Below, in pieces: positions 42,321 through 51,255 of a DNA stretch of 64,000 nt (position 1 is the first letter of the stretch; every line of letters begins with the position of its first letter). The notes beneath the pieces are model-generated. The model saw only the letters and a list, made by a program, of their open reading frames with translations. It searched no databases and had not been told where the DNA came from. Made by a program: the position numbers and the translations under genes. The stretch covers positions 465,746 to 529,745 of the forward strand of contig JAJVIC010000009.1 in the NCBI GenBank assembly GCA_022072225.1. Direction: 5' to 3'. The stretch is from Bacteroidia bacterium. Lineage in GTDB: Bacteria; Bacteroidota; Bacteroidia; SXHM01.

Positions 42321-43116
42321 AGAAACAGGAACCTATATTCAGTCAAAAACAGGTTTTAAACCTGAGGTAGGAATTATTTTGGGTACAGGACTTGGCGGGC
42401 TTGTAAAGGAGATAGAAATTGAATATTCTCTAGGCTATGAAACAATACCTAATTTTCCTGTTTCAACAGTAGAGGGCCATAGCGGGAAACTTATTTTTGG
42501 AAAGCTGGGTGGTAAGAATGTAATTGCCATGCAAGGGCGCTTTCATTATTACGAAGGATATTCTATGAAAGAAGTAACATTTCCTGTTCGCGTAATGAAG
42601 TTTTTAGGTGTTCACACATTGCTTGTATCCAATGCAAGCGGTGGAATGAATCCGGATTACAGCATTGGAGACTTAATGATTTTAAATGACCATATTAATC
42701 TGTTTCCCGATAACCCGCTGATTGGAAAAAATTACAAGGAACTGGGCCCGCGTTTTCCTGATATGAGTAAAACGTATGACAAGGAACTGATTAAAAAAGC
42801 AGTAGAAATAGCTTCTCAAAAGGGAATAAAGGTTCAACAAGGGGTATATGCAGGACTTACCGGCCCCTGTTTTGAAACACCTGCCGAATATAAATACATC
42901 CGCATTATAGGTGCTGATGCGGTTGGTATGTCAACTGTGCCCGAGGTTATTGTAGCGAGACACGGAGATATGCGCTGCTTTGCCATGTCTATTATTACCG
43001 ACCTTGGAGTTGAAGGTAAAATAGTAGAAGTTACCCACGAAGATGTGATTGAAGTAGCCGCAAAAGCAGAGGTAAAGATGACGCAGATAATGAAAGAACT
43101 GGTAAGCAGTCTTTAA
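42304..43116 (+). CDS. Purine nucleoside phosphorylase (type I trimeric)
   Basis: 270 aa. It has the trimeric PNP pattern: GIILGTGLGGL (phosphate loop), FPVSTVEGHSGKL, MQGRFHYYEGYSMKEVTFPVRV, SNASGGMN, GVYAGLTGPCFETPAEY and GMSTVPEVIVARH (base/ribose site). It splits inosine or guanosine with phosphate into free base and ribose-1-phosphate for salvage. The start overlaps lpxK by 17 bp, so it is expected to be co-translated with it. The stop (43114-43116) is directly adjacent to the convergent stop of the fibre-like gene (43117-43119), leaving no room for a terminator. Confidence 0.95.
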   Translation: MLEKIKETGTYIQSKTGFKPEVGIILGTGLGGLVKEIEIEYSLGYETIPNFPVSTVEGHSGKLIFGKLGGKNVIAMQGRFHYYEGYSMKEVTFPVRVMKFLGVHTLLVSNASGGMNPDYSIGDLMILNDHINLFPDNPLIGKNYKELGPRFPDMSKTYDKELIKKAVEIASQKGIKVQQGVYAGLTGPCFETPAEYKYIRIIGADAVGMSTVPEVIVARHGDMRCFAMSIITDLGVEGKIVEVTHEDVIEVAAKAEVKMTQIMKELVSSL

Positions 43117-46100
43117 TTATTGCCCTATCGGCATCCACCAAACGGTTGGTGTTCCTCCACTTGTTCCTTCTACTTTCCAGTAATCGCCTTTTCGCACAGG
43201 GCACATGGTGTTAGGACGTGCTGCATTGCTTGTTGCGCCTTCGGCTTCCATTCTAACAGTGGTTGGCGTGCTGCTGCCATCTGTTATTACCTTAAAATAA
43301 GCAGAGGCTGCCCAGGCTACAATAAATCCATCGGTTGCTGCCTGGTAAACAGTGTTAGCCGAACGCGAGGTCCATGCCCCGAACATTTCAACTGTGCCCA
43401 CTACATCTAAATTAGCGCTGGGCGCAGTGGTACCTATACCTAGATTGCCTGATGGAGTTAAAACCATAACTTGTGTAACTCCAACGGCCTCGTTACCTAT
43501 GTTGGCTACGTTGGGGTCATGGCTGAAATACAGGTTGCCACTGCCATACCATTTGAATACTGGTAAAGAACCGCCTGAAATCAGTTCAATAGGGTTGGTG
43601 TTGTAGCCATTAACAGTTAAGGTTGGTCCGTTAATATGCAATTTGCTTATAGGATTGGTTGTGCCAATGCCCACGTAGCCATTCCCTTTAATTACCATTT
43701 TAGAATTAGCTTCAGCAGTTCCTTTAAGTCTGAAATCAATATAAGAAGCATCGCTGTTATAAGTATTGGCAATATATACTTTGTTTGTTGTAACTGTTTC
43801 TCCAAGTCTTCCCATAAAATAGGTAGGTGTTCCGAAACTGATAGCATCACCATCAGTATCAGATGAACGTCTTACATCTAATGCAGAAGACGGGCTTGTT
43901 GTTCCAATACCTACACTTCCTCCATTTCCTCCATCAATTGTCATTACATGTTCGGTGCCTATTGCCCCATCTGCATCTGTTAAATATTTCCAAACATAAA
44001 AATCAATTGCATTTCCAGAAGTTCCACCGCTATTATGTCTTGATTTAATGTTGTGGCGTTGGCGCTCCAATCCATCATAAGAAAAAATAATTTGGGTGCT
44101 TGTATTTGAGTTTTGGGTGTTACCGCTGCGCAGTTGCAACGAGGTAGTACCTGCATTGGTACCGGTAATATCTAAATAGGCTCCGGGTGCGGTGGTGCCG
44201 ATACCTACGTTGGTTCCGTCATTATAGAGTTGTGAGTTGGCTACCCATGTTGTTCCGTTGTGACGCACTGTTTGTCCGGTGGTGCCCGAAGGAAGCAGCC
44301 CGGTTACTAATGTATTCGGGTCAGCCCACGATGTAGCTCCTGCTCCGTTGGTTTTTAGTACATAGCCGTTTGTTCCTGCTACAGTAGGCATTGTATAGGC
44401 TCCGTTAATATTCAAATTGCTGTTAATCTGCACAGTATTGGTAGAGAAATTACCATAAATAAGAGGGGTTGCAGTATTGCCATTATCAATGTATAGTTTA
44501 TCGCTGCCTGTTTCATTTTCACCTGCACCGTTACCAAGAAATACGTTACCCGATCCGGTTAAATTGTTTCGGCCGGCATTGGCTCCTATCATGGTATTGG
44601 AGTTTCCGCCATTGTTAAACTGGCCGGCTACTGTACCAATCATGGTGTTCCAATGACCGGTGGTGTTGAAACCTCCTGCATTGTCACCATAATAAGTGTT
44701 TTTTTGTCCCGTAGTAAGGTTTTGTGCCGCCTGATAACCAACAGCCGTGTTGTATGTTCCCGATCCGTTTATGGCTGTGCTGATGGTGCTTCCTATCAAG
44801 GTATTGGTTGAGTTTACTTCCAGCCAGGGTGAGCCACCTGCTATTTTTCTCATGCTGTAAAGTTGTGTGCCTGCTGCATCAAAACGGATAATGTCTTCAT
44901 CAGGGCTTTCTTCTACCTGCACTTTGGTATCGGCATCGGCATCCTGTAACACAGTACCTACGGGCACCGGTTCCCAGGTGGCAAGTCCGTTTGCATCAGA
45001 GGTTAATACCTGATTTAACGCAGGAGTGCCGCCTGTTATTTTTACCTGGCCTGCTACTTCTAGTTTAGCCCCGGGTGCGGTTGTGCCGATTCCTACATTA
45101 CCATCGTTAATTATAGTCATCCTGTCGCTGGCAGCTGCGTTTGTACTTGCAGTTCTGAAACGTATTTCAGTTCCGGATACTGAGCCGTCTGCCCCGTTTT
45201 CAGCAAGAATATAAAGTCTGTTAGATACTCCGTCAATTCTGAAAGGTGTTGTGCCTGTTCCGCTGGTGTTGCCAATGTAATAGTTATCGCTTGAAGAAAT
45301 GCTTCCGCCAACTACATCTAATTTATTGGTAGGGTTACTTGTTCCAATTCCCACACTGCCTCCATCTGCTATTCTTACCACCTCGGTACCATTATCACGG
45401 GCTACAAAAATGGGTACGGTTGAAGTGCCGTTGTTAATATCAAGTCGAGCGGCAGGAGTAGAAGGGAATACCATGCCAATACCTACATCACCGGTTGATT
45501 TCATGTAAATTGCATTTAAGGTGCCATTGATGTTAAGTCTGGCATCGCCTGTATTATCCTGCCAGAACTCGGCACCGTTTCCTGAGTTATAGGAGCCGGA
45601 TAGTTTCAGTAAAGGATTAGCAGGAGCTACAAGTTTAAGTGTTAAGTAGTCGCTGCCCGATACATGTAGTTTATAGTCGGGTGAGGTAGTTCCTATACCC
45701 ACATTAGTTCCATTATTAACCATTATTGAATTGGCAACCCAGTTGGTTCCATCATGGCGTAGGGTTTGTGCTGATGTACCTGTTGGCAATAAACCTGTTA
45801 CCAATGTATTCGGGTCAACCCATGTTGCATTACCCGAAGCATCGCTGCGCAGCACATAATTTGCCGTAGGGCTGGTGGTCATCTGGAAAGTGGTGGTCTT
45901 TAATTTGCCTGCAGCTTCAATAGCAGGACCAGTACCGGAGGTAGAAGCATATAAAGCCGAAGCGCTGCTGCCTGAATTATCAATTCTGAACTCACCTGCC
46001 CTGCCTGTTCCGAAAGTGTTGGAATAAAGCGTTGGGCTGGTGTTTGTGGAATTGCCCGTTTGTAAATAGAGCGCTCTGCCACCTGAACCTGCCTGGTCAA

Positions 46101-46698
46101 CATGTATAGTGTGTCCTACTCCGTTGGTTGAGGCATAGATTGCACTACGGTCGCTGGATGAATTGTTGATTTCAAAATTACCGGCTCTGCCCCATCCATT
46201 ATTATAAGCATAGATAGCTGAAGACGAACCCCCTCCGTTGGTAGATGCATACAAAGCCGAACCGTTGTTAGATGAATTGTTAATTCTGAAAAAGGCTGCA
46301 CCTTGTGATGACGAAGTATGATAAACCTGAAGGTTATAGCTTGGTGTTGAAGTGCCGATACCTAATCTTGAATTGGTATTATCCCAATACAAATTAGCAT
46401 TTGAAGAAAGTGAGTTTGTTCCATCCCAGAACGCAACATGCGTTGCCGTGCCGCTGCCTGTAAGCGTTCCTCCTCCGAAGTTTATCCATTGCGTGCCGTC
46501 ATAGCCCTGAAAATTAGGGCTGTTCCATCGTATGGTTCCCGCATTGGTATTGGTTGTAGTGCCAATGTGAATAGCGCCAAGCACATCTAATTTTTCAACC
46601 GGTGAGGCTACGTCAACGCCTACGTTTTGAGCAGAAAGCAGTCCATAGTCCATAGTCCATAGTCCGCAGAGAAGGACAAGGGAAAGTAGTTTTTTCAT
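43117..46698 (-). CDS. Secreted fibre-like repeat protein (paralogue of 26338)
   Basis: 1193 aa. A signal peptide (about 1-23, ending LSAQ), part of which is made from 7-bp repeats, is followed by many short units of the GxxVGIGTxxPxxxLxV type, by a segment (about 640-720) with NTAVGYQAAQNLTTGQKNT, MIGTVAGQFNNGGNSNT and NVFLGNGAGEN, as in trimeric autotransporter/fibre heads, and by a C-terminal domain (about 1105-1193) with SANTVYQAATDGFIVAW and CPVRKGDYWKV. It shares the unit HVAFW...NLYWDNTNSRLGIG with the protein at 26338. No T9SS domain is seen. It is last in a three-gene minus-strand operon. Probably a surface fibre. Confidence 0.75.
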   Translation of the reverse strand: MKKLLSLVLLCGLWTMDYGLLSAQNVGVDVASPVEKLDVLGAIHIGTTTNTNAGTIRWNSPNFQGYDGTQWINFGGGTLTGSGTATHVAFWDGTNSLSSNANLYWDNTNSRLGIGTSTPSYNLQVYHTSSSQGAAFFRINNSSNNGSALYASTNGGGSSSAIYAYNNGWGRAGNFEINNSSSDRSAIYASTNGVGHTIHVDQAGSGGRALYLQTGNSTNTSPTLYSNTFGTGRAGEFRIDNSGSSASALYASTSGTGPAIEAAGKLKTTTFQMTTSPTANYVLRSDASGNATWVDPNTLVTGLLPTGTSAQTLRHDGTNWVANSIMVNNGTNVGIGTTSPDYKLHVSGSDYLTLKLVAPANPLLKLSGSYNSGNGAEFWQDNTGDARLNINGTLNAIYMKSTGDVGIGMVFPSTPAARLDINNGTSTVPIFVARDNGTEVVRIADGGSVGIGTSNPTNKLDVVGGSISSSDNYYIGNTSGTGTTPFRIDGVSNRLYILAENGADGSVSGTEIRFRTASTNAAASDRMTIINDGNVGIGTTAPGAKLEVAGQVKITGGTPALNQVLTSDANGLATWEPVPVGTVLQDADADTKVQVEESPDEDIIRFDAAGTQLYSMRKIAGGSPWLEVNSTNTLIGSTISTAINGSGTYNTAVGYQAAQNLTTGQKNTYYGDNAGGFNTTGHWNTMIGTVAGQFNNGGNSNTMIGANAGRNNLTGSGNVFLGNGAGENETGSDKLYIDNGNTATPLIYGNFSTNTVQINSNLNINGAYTMPTVAGTNGYVLKTNGAGATSWADPNTLVTGLLPSGTTGQTVRHNGTTWVANSQLYNDGTNVGIGTTAPGAYLDITGTNAGTTSLQLRSGNTQNSNTSTQIIFSYDGLERQRHNIKSRHNSGGTSGNAIDFYVWKYLTDADGAIGTEHVMTIDGGNGGSVGIGTTSPSSALDVRRSSDTDGDAISFGTPTYFMGRLGETVTTNKVYIANTYNSDASYIDFRLKGTAEANSKMVIKGNGYVGIGTTNPISKLHINGPTLTVNGYNTNPIELISGGSLPVFKWYGSGNLYFSHDPNVANIGNEAVGVTQVMVLTPSGNLGIGTTAPSANLDVVGTVEMFGAWTSRSANTVYQAATDGFIVAWAASAYFKVITDGSSTPTTVRMEAEGATSNAARPNTMCPVRKGDYWKVEGTSGGTPTVWWMPIGQ
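46640..46666 (-). repeat. 7-bp repeats (GGACTAT) inside a signal peptide
   Basis: On the minus strand CGGACTATGGACTATGGACT codes CGLWTMDYGL of the signal peptide of the gene at 43117. It belongs to the same repeat family as 23626-23716 and 25862-25943. Confidence 0.8.
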
Positions 46699-46712
46699 AG
46701 AGTTGGGTTTAA

Positions 46713-46922
46713 TTAAATAACAGGAGTGTTGATTGACTGTGAACGGTAAATTTTATAGGCTCCAAAAAGCGAAGCCGCTGCCAGAAGAAAAATTACTTCA
46801 TTGTCAATGGGTGCAGCTGTTCCGCTCAGCGGGCCGGGCGGAGGTGGAGGTGGAGGCTGAGCCTGTGCTAAAAATACGGTAAACAGCAAACAGGATGTTA
46901 TAAGCAGTAATGTTTTTTTCAT
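46713..46922 (-). CDS. PID-CTERM-like small surface protein
   Basis: 69 aa. A signal peptide (MKKTLLLITSCLLFTVFLAQAQ) is followed by seven prolines (PPPPPPPGPLSG), then APID, a single membrane segment (NEVIFLLAAASLFGAYKI) and a basic end (YRSQS). The order short motif, membrane span, basic residues is the architecture of CTERM sorting signals; PID-CTERM proteins are a known Bacteroidota class whose processing enzyme I cannot see here. It lies 8 bp after the T9SS protein gene and 14 bp before the fibre gene, so it belongs to the operon. Confidence 0.7.
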   Translation of the reverse strand: MKKTLLLITSCLLFTVFLAQAQPPPPPPPGPLSGTAAPIDNEVIFLLAAASLFGAYKIYRSQSINTPVI

Positions 46923-46929
46923 GGATAAT

Positions 46930-48750
46930 TTATTCCCTGTTGAGAACTACTTTTTGAGTAAATGTATTATTGTCGAATTGAGCGCGCACTAAGTAGCTTC
47001 CTGAAGCAACTGTGTTTAGTTTGAGTTCATGTTTACCCATGTAGCTCCCTCGTTCGGAGTATATTTCCTGACCAAGCATGTTGTAAACGCTTATAACCCC
47101 GGTTTGCGGTCTTTGATAATTTACCAGCATGTTCACAGTAGATCCGTAGCTGTAAATAACAACACTGTTATCATTGGTGTTTTCAATTCCTGTTGTTTGA
47201 CCGCTCAGGTTGAAGTGCAGCAGGAAACGGTTTTCATCATCGTTAGGGTCGGCAGTAAATGTGTAAACAGGGTCAGTAAACAGATTTTGAATAACCCCAT
47301 CGCGCAAGTCTTCGAGAAAGATTTGCGAAGCCATGTCAAATGTATTCAGGTCGTGTGCAGTAATGGTATACGTTCCTGCAGTACCGGGAAACAAGCCCAT
47401 GGGAATGGTGTTGGGATGGCCGGTAAGTTGCAAGGCATTGATGGCAATCATTTCGTTTTCAGCAACAGTGAAAAGCGTTGGCTGATTGGCGTTGCTTTTT
47501 ATTTTCAGTGCATCGTAATCATTGTCCCAATTATTTGTAGGACCTTCATCTGTGAAATATAACATTGTTTTGTCGGCAAAACCGTTTCCTTCAATAATAA
47601 GTTCCAGGCGGTTGCTTACAATTTCAAAGAAGAAAGGCGGGTCTCCCACTCTGCGGTGGTTTTGGGTAAGTGTAAAATTCCCGCTAGAGGTAGTTCTTAC
47701 AAAAAAGCCTTGCATGGATCCAATCTGATAACCCGGATGTGTAGTGGGAGTTATTGCCTGATAAGTGCCGCTGTAGTAACCTCCGTCTTGCCAGAAACTG
47801 GCACCGGCATTGAAACCGGCAGGTACGTTTACCCACTCAATGGGCGAAGGAAAAGGGTTGGATACTAATTGCCAGCCGTCACCGGTAGCATTAGTCCAGC
47901 TTAACCCCGAATAACTTACATTGGTAAAAGCGCTGGTGTTGGCAACACCTGAAATTTCTATAGTTGCGGGAGCTCCAAAAACAAGTCCTGCATAACCGCG
48001 GCCATTGGTTAAACTACCGGAAGAGCGCACAAACCATCCGGATTGCCAGCACCCGGGAACAGTCCATGGCCCTGTTTCATGCCACTCAAAAAGGTTTCCG
48101 TAGTTTGATGAAGGGTCAAGTGCATTGGGGTCGCAGGTAGGTTGGGGAGTAACAGCAACTCCATCGGCACCATAAAGGTTTAATTCAGAAAGTTGTGTGA
48201 TGGAGGGATTATTAACCGGTGAACCTATATGATGAAAACCATTGGAAGGTGAACCATCAATGTAACGTTGAACACGAACGTTTCCGGTTAAAACACCGGG
48301 AGGTTGTGGAACTGTAAAATCATCAATCAAACCTGTTCCAGATGCATTGGAAACAATTACTACGTTACCGTTGGCATTCATGGTTCCGTCAGTAAGGCGT
48401 AAAATATCGGTAACGCTTGAAGTTCCACCTGTAACCGTTGCAGTACCGGCCGGTTTATCTACATCCAGAATTTCAAAGGTGCTTACCCCGCTGATATTCT
48501 GATTTCCGCTTCCATCCACTTTTACTGTGCTGTTAATTGCGGTCGTTCCGTTATTGGTGAAATCGCCCTTCAGATGCAGGGTGCCATTATTGTCAATTGT
48601 ACCAGCACTTTCGTTAATTGCAGCTCCGTCAAAATAAAGGTTTGCTCCGTTTTGTACGGTAATTGTTGTGTTGTTGCGTATTTGTGCTTCAGCAACAATA
48701 TGAAGAAGTAATAATAATGATGTGGTAATTGTGTAGAGTAATTTCTTCAT
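46930..48750 (-). CDS. T9SS type A sorting domain protein
   Basis: 606 aa. A signal peptide (about 1-22) is followed by a beta-helix-like N-terminal part with TVQNGANLYFDGAAI and GTLHLKGDFTNNGT, typical of Bacteroidota cell-surface proteins, then a large region (about 160-520) with RVQRYIDGSPSNGFHHIGSPV, common just before T9SS domains. The last about 75 residues form the type A CTD: VIYSYGSTVNMLVNYQ, GVISVYNMLGQEIY, LNTVASGSYLVRAQ and FTQKVVLNRE. It should be exported by Sec and T9SS and fixed to the surface. First gene of the operon that includes the PID-CTERM-like protein and the fibre gene, with a consensus promoter 26 bp upstream. Confidence 0.9.
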   Translation of the reverse strand: MKKLLYTITTSLLLLLHIVAEAQIRNNTTITVQNGANLYFDGAAINESAGTIDNNGTLHLKGDFTNNGTTAINSTVKVDGSGNQNISGVSTFEILDVDKPAGTATVTGGTSSVTDILRLTDGTMNANGNVVIVSNASGTGLIDDFTVPQPPGVLTGNVRVQRYIDGSPSNGFHHIGSPVNNPSITQLSELNLYGADGVAVTPQPTCDPNALDPSSNYGNLFEWHETGPWTVPGCWQSGWFVRSSGSLTNGRGYAGLVFGAPATIEISGVANTSAFTNVSYSGLSWTNATGDGWQLVSNPFPSPIEWVNVPAGFNAGASFWQDGGYYSGTYQAITPTTHPGYQIGSMQGFFVRTTSSGNFTLTQNHRRVGDPPFFFEIVSNRLELIIEGNGFADKTMLYFTDEGPTNNWDNDYDALKIKSNANQPTLFTVAENEMIAINALQLTGHPNTIPMGLFPGTAGTYTITAHDLNTFDMASQIFLEDLRDGVIQNLFTDPVYTFTADPNDDENRFLLHFNLSGQTTGIENTNDNSVVIYSYGSTVNMLVNYQRPQTGVISVYNMLGQEIYSERGSYMGKHELKLNTVASGSYLVRAQFDNNTFTQKVVLNRE

Positions 48751-48775
48751 AACCGTACATTAGTATAATAACCGA

Positions 48776-48805
48776 CAAACTTAGAATTTATTCCTTAAGT
48801 TGCAA
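48776..48805 (-). promoter_or_regulatory. Promoter of the 48750-43117 operon
   Basis: On the minus strand TTG (48805-48803), 19 bp, then TAAGTTTG (48783-48776): a complete match to the Bacteroidota consensus. The ATG is 26 bp beyond. Confidence 0.7.
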
Positions 48806-48906
48806 CTTCATAGAACAATAAAATATAAACTGCTGAAATTTTGTAATTGTAATAATATTTGCAGCCAACAATTCCTATGTTTGTAGTTAAAACCATAGTT
48901 TCTGTA

Positions 48907-49842
48907 ATGAAAAAGCAACTTGTATTTCTGCTTGTTATTTTACAAAGTATTTTTTCTTGTTTTTCACAGGAAACCTCTGAAGATTTCTATATTCAGGGTT
49001 TTCTTGCCTACAATAAAGGTAACAATGAACTTGCTCTGAAACATTATACACACGCAATTGAATTAAAAGCCGATTATTTTGAAGCTTACTTTGCCCGTGC
49101 AAATGTTAAAAGTGAATTGGGTTTTCATCAGCAGGCGGTTTATGATTATGATAAAGCTATTGACATTAAACCTGATTTTGTAAAGGCATACAACTATCGC
49201 GGTTATGAATACTATTTATTGAAGGAATACCGGTTTGCCATTCAGGATTACAATAAAGTTATTTTTCTGAAAGCAGATTATCCCAATGCGTATGTAAGTC
49301 GTGGCGACTGCAAATTTATGCTGAATGATTTGACGGGAGCAGAGGCCGATTACAACAAAGGGCTGGAATTAAAGCCGGATTATGCAGAAGCATTTTTTGG
49401 CAAAGGGAACATTTACATGAAACAGAAAACTTTTGACAAAGCAGTTGTTGAATACACCAGCGCACTTGCAGTAAATCCAAAATACGTTGAAGCGTTGAAT
49501 GCGCGGGGCAAAGCCTTCTTTGCACAAAAATTATTTAAAGAGGCCGAGAAAGATTTTAGCGAAGCTGTTAAACTGAAGCCCGATTTTGCCGAAGCATGGT
49601 ACAACCGTGCCAATACCAAATCTGCTGCTGACAGCAAGCCCGAAAAGGGTTGCAAAGACTGGACAAAAGCCGCAGAACTAAAATTTAAAGCAGCATCCGA
49701 CTCTGTGGCTGTGCATTGTGCAGAAAAGAAAAAAGAAGAAAAACCGGAAGAGAAAAAAGAACCTGCTAAAGAGGAAAAGAAAGAAGAGAAAAAGGAAGAG
49801 AAGAAAGAGAAAAAAGAAGACAATGCGACTAAACCGGAATAG
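48907..49842 (+). CDS. Secreted TPR protein with Lys/Glu tail
   Basis: 311 aa from ATG 48907 (MKKQLVFLLVILQSIFSCFSQ); ATG codons up to 48 bp upstream are less likely because they precede the signal peptide. Six or seven TPRs follow (about 35-265), in regular 34-residue steps with YNKGNNELALKHYTHAIELKADYFEAY, PDFVKAYNYRGYEYYLLKEY, PNAYVSRGDCKFMLNDLTGAEADYNKGLELKPDYAEAF and so on, then GCKDWTKAAELK. The last 40 residues are almost only Lys and Glu. Probably anchored or exported to the periplasm as a scaffold. Confidence 0.78.
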   Translation: MKKQLVFLLVILQSIFSCFSQETSEDFYIQGFLAYNKGNNELALKHYTHAIELKADYFEAYFARANVKSELGFHQQAVYDYDKAIDIKPDFVKAYNYRGYEYYLLKEYRFAIQDYNKVIFLKADYPNAYVSRGDCKFMLNDLTGAEADYNKGLELKPDYAEAFFGKGNIYMKQKTFDKAVVEYTSALAVNPKYVEALNARGKAFFAQKLFKEAEKDFSEAVKLKPDFAEAWYNRANTKSAADSKPEKGCKDWTKAAELKFKAASDSVAVHCAEKKKEEKPEEKKEPAKEEKKEEKKEEKKEKKEDNATKPE

Positions 49843-49911
49843 TCGAAAGAGTAAATCCTCAATAATTTTATCAGTATTTTTACGTTGTCTAATTTTAATT
49901 AAGACAAACGT

Positions 49912-51186
49912 ATGCAGCATTTACCTTTAGCCGAAAATATGCGCCCTACGGGCCTTGATGACTATATTGGCCAAAAGCATTTGGTAGGCGAAAATTCTAC
50001 GCTGCGCAAAATGATTTCAACGGGATTAATACCCTCCATGATTTTTTGGGGACCGCCCGGCACCGGCAAAACAACACTTGCCAACATTATTGCAAAGTCG
50101 CAAAACCGCCCGTTTTATACGCTGAGCGCAATCAGCTCGGGAGTAAAAGATGTGCGCGAAGTAATTGAAAAAGCAAAGGAGAATAATCTGTTCAGCAAAG
50201 GAAATCCGATTTTGTTTATTGATGAGATTCATCGTTTCAGTAAAGCGCAGCAAGATTCTCTTTTAGGTGCAGTTGAAAAAGGAACGGTAACGTTGATTGG
50301 CGCTACTACTGAAAATCCTTCGTTTGAAGTCATACCTGCCTTGCTATCGCGGTGTCAGGTTTATATTCTCAAGCACTTGGAAAAAAACGATTTGTTTGAA
50401 CTGATTGAGCGTGCGGCAAGCTATGTGAAAAAAGAGAGAGGCATTAACATGCAGGTCCGGGAAACAGAAGCCATTATGCGTATTTCCGGAGGTGATGCAC
50501 GGAAGCTGCTGAACATAATGGATGTTTTGTGCGGCTCAGGAAAAACTGAAATAGTTGTTACCAATGAGTTGGTTACTGAAACCATACAGCAGAACATTGC
50601 GCTGTATGACAAAGCCGGAGAAATGCACTACGATGTGATTTCGGCTTTTATTAAAAGCATTCGCGGCAGCGACCCTAATGCTGCGGTGTATTGGCTTGCC
50701 CGAATGATTAACGGTGGAGAAGACCCTCTTTTTATTGCCAGAAGATTATTGATCCTGGCATCTGAAGATATTGGTAATGCAAACCCGACAGCGCTGGTTA
50801 TTGCCAATAATTGCTTTCAGGCGGTGAATGTGATTGGTTATCCCGAGTGCAGAATTATTCTTTCGCAGGCTACGGTTTACCTGGCTACTTCGCCTAAAAG
50901 CAATTCTACTTACATGGCTATTAACAATGCGCAGGCAGAAGTGGAGGCTACCGGACATTTGCCTGTTCCCTTGCATTTACGCAATGCGCCTACCAAACTG
51001 ATGAAAGACATAGGTTATGGTGCAGATTATAAATATTCGCACGACTACGAAAATAATTTTTCGGGACAGGAACATTTGCCCCAAGAAATTGCCGGGAAAA
51101 TATTTTACGAACCCGGAAATAATACACGCGAACAGCAAACCCGCGAGTGGTTGAAAAAACTCTGGAAGGAACAATACAATTACTGA
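49912..51186 (+). CDS. rarA: Replication-associated recombination protein A (RarA/MgsA)
   Basis: 424 aa. AAA+ ATPase: Walker [10 protein letters not shown] (47-55), Walker [10 protein letters not shown] (D104-E105), sensor 1 IGATTENPS and arginine finger in LLSRCQVY. The RarA-specific N-terminus [19 protein letters not shown] and the C-terminal tetramerisation domain ([55 protein letters not shown]) settle the identity. It acts at stalled replication forks with single-strand DNA-binding protein. No unusual features. Confidence 0.97.
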   Translation: MQHLPLAENMRPTGLDDYIGQKHLVGENSTLRKMISTGLIPSMIFWGPPGTGKTTLANIIAKSQNRPFYTLSAISSGVKDVREVIEKAKENNLFSKGNPILFIDEIHRFSKAQQDSLLGAVEKGTVTLIGATTENPSFEVIPALLSRCQVYILKHLEKNDLFELIERAASYVKKERGINMQVRETEAIMRISGGDARKLLNIMDVLCGSGKTEIVVTNELVTETIQQNIALYDKAGEMHYDVISAFIKSIRGSDPNAAVYWLARMINGGEDPLFIARRLLILASEDIGNANPTALVIANNCFQAVNVIGYPECRIILSQATVYLATSPKSNSTYMAINNAQAEVEATGHLPVPLHLRNAPTKLMKDIGYGADYKYSHDYENNFSGQEHLPQEIAGKIFYEPGNNTREQQTREWLKKLWKEQYNY

Positions 51187-51194
51187 ATTTTGTC

Positions 51195-51248
51195 ACCCCG
51201 AACTTGTTTCGGGGTCTTTGTTATAAGATGCTGAAACAAGTTCAGCAT
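51195..51248. terminator. Convergent dispersed hairpin repeats between rarA and tamB
   Basis: Two stem-loops: 51195-51215 (ACCCCGAA ... TTCGGGGT) and 51228-51248 (ATGCTGAA ... TTCAGCAT). The inner GAACTTGTTTC and GAAACAAGTTC can also pair with each other. The CACCCCGAACTTGTTTCGGG type is a common intergenic repeat and can serve as a terminator for both convergent genes. Confidence 0.7.
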
Positions 51249-51255
51249 GAAGGTG

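Noticed and set aside
49316-49862. Minus-strand frames opposite the TPR gene and before rarA
   Set aside because: Ser/Phe-rich antisense images of Lys/Glu codons; no independent evidence.
49718-49930. Lys/Arg-rich frame over the end of the TPR gene
   Set aside because: It is the shadow of the Lys/Glu-coding tail (AAAGAA repeats) of the gene at 48907.
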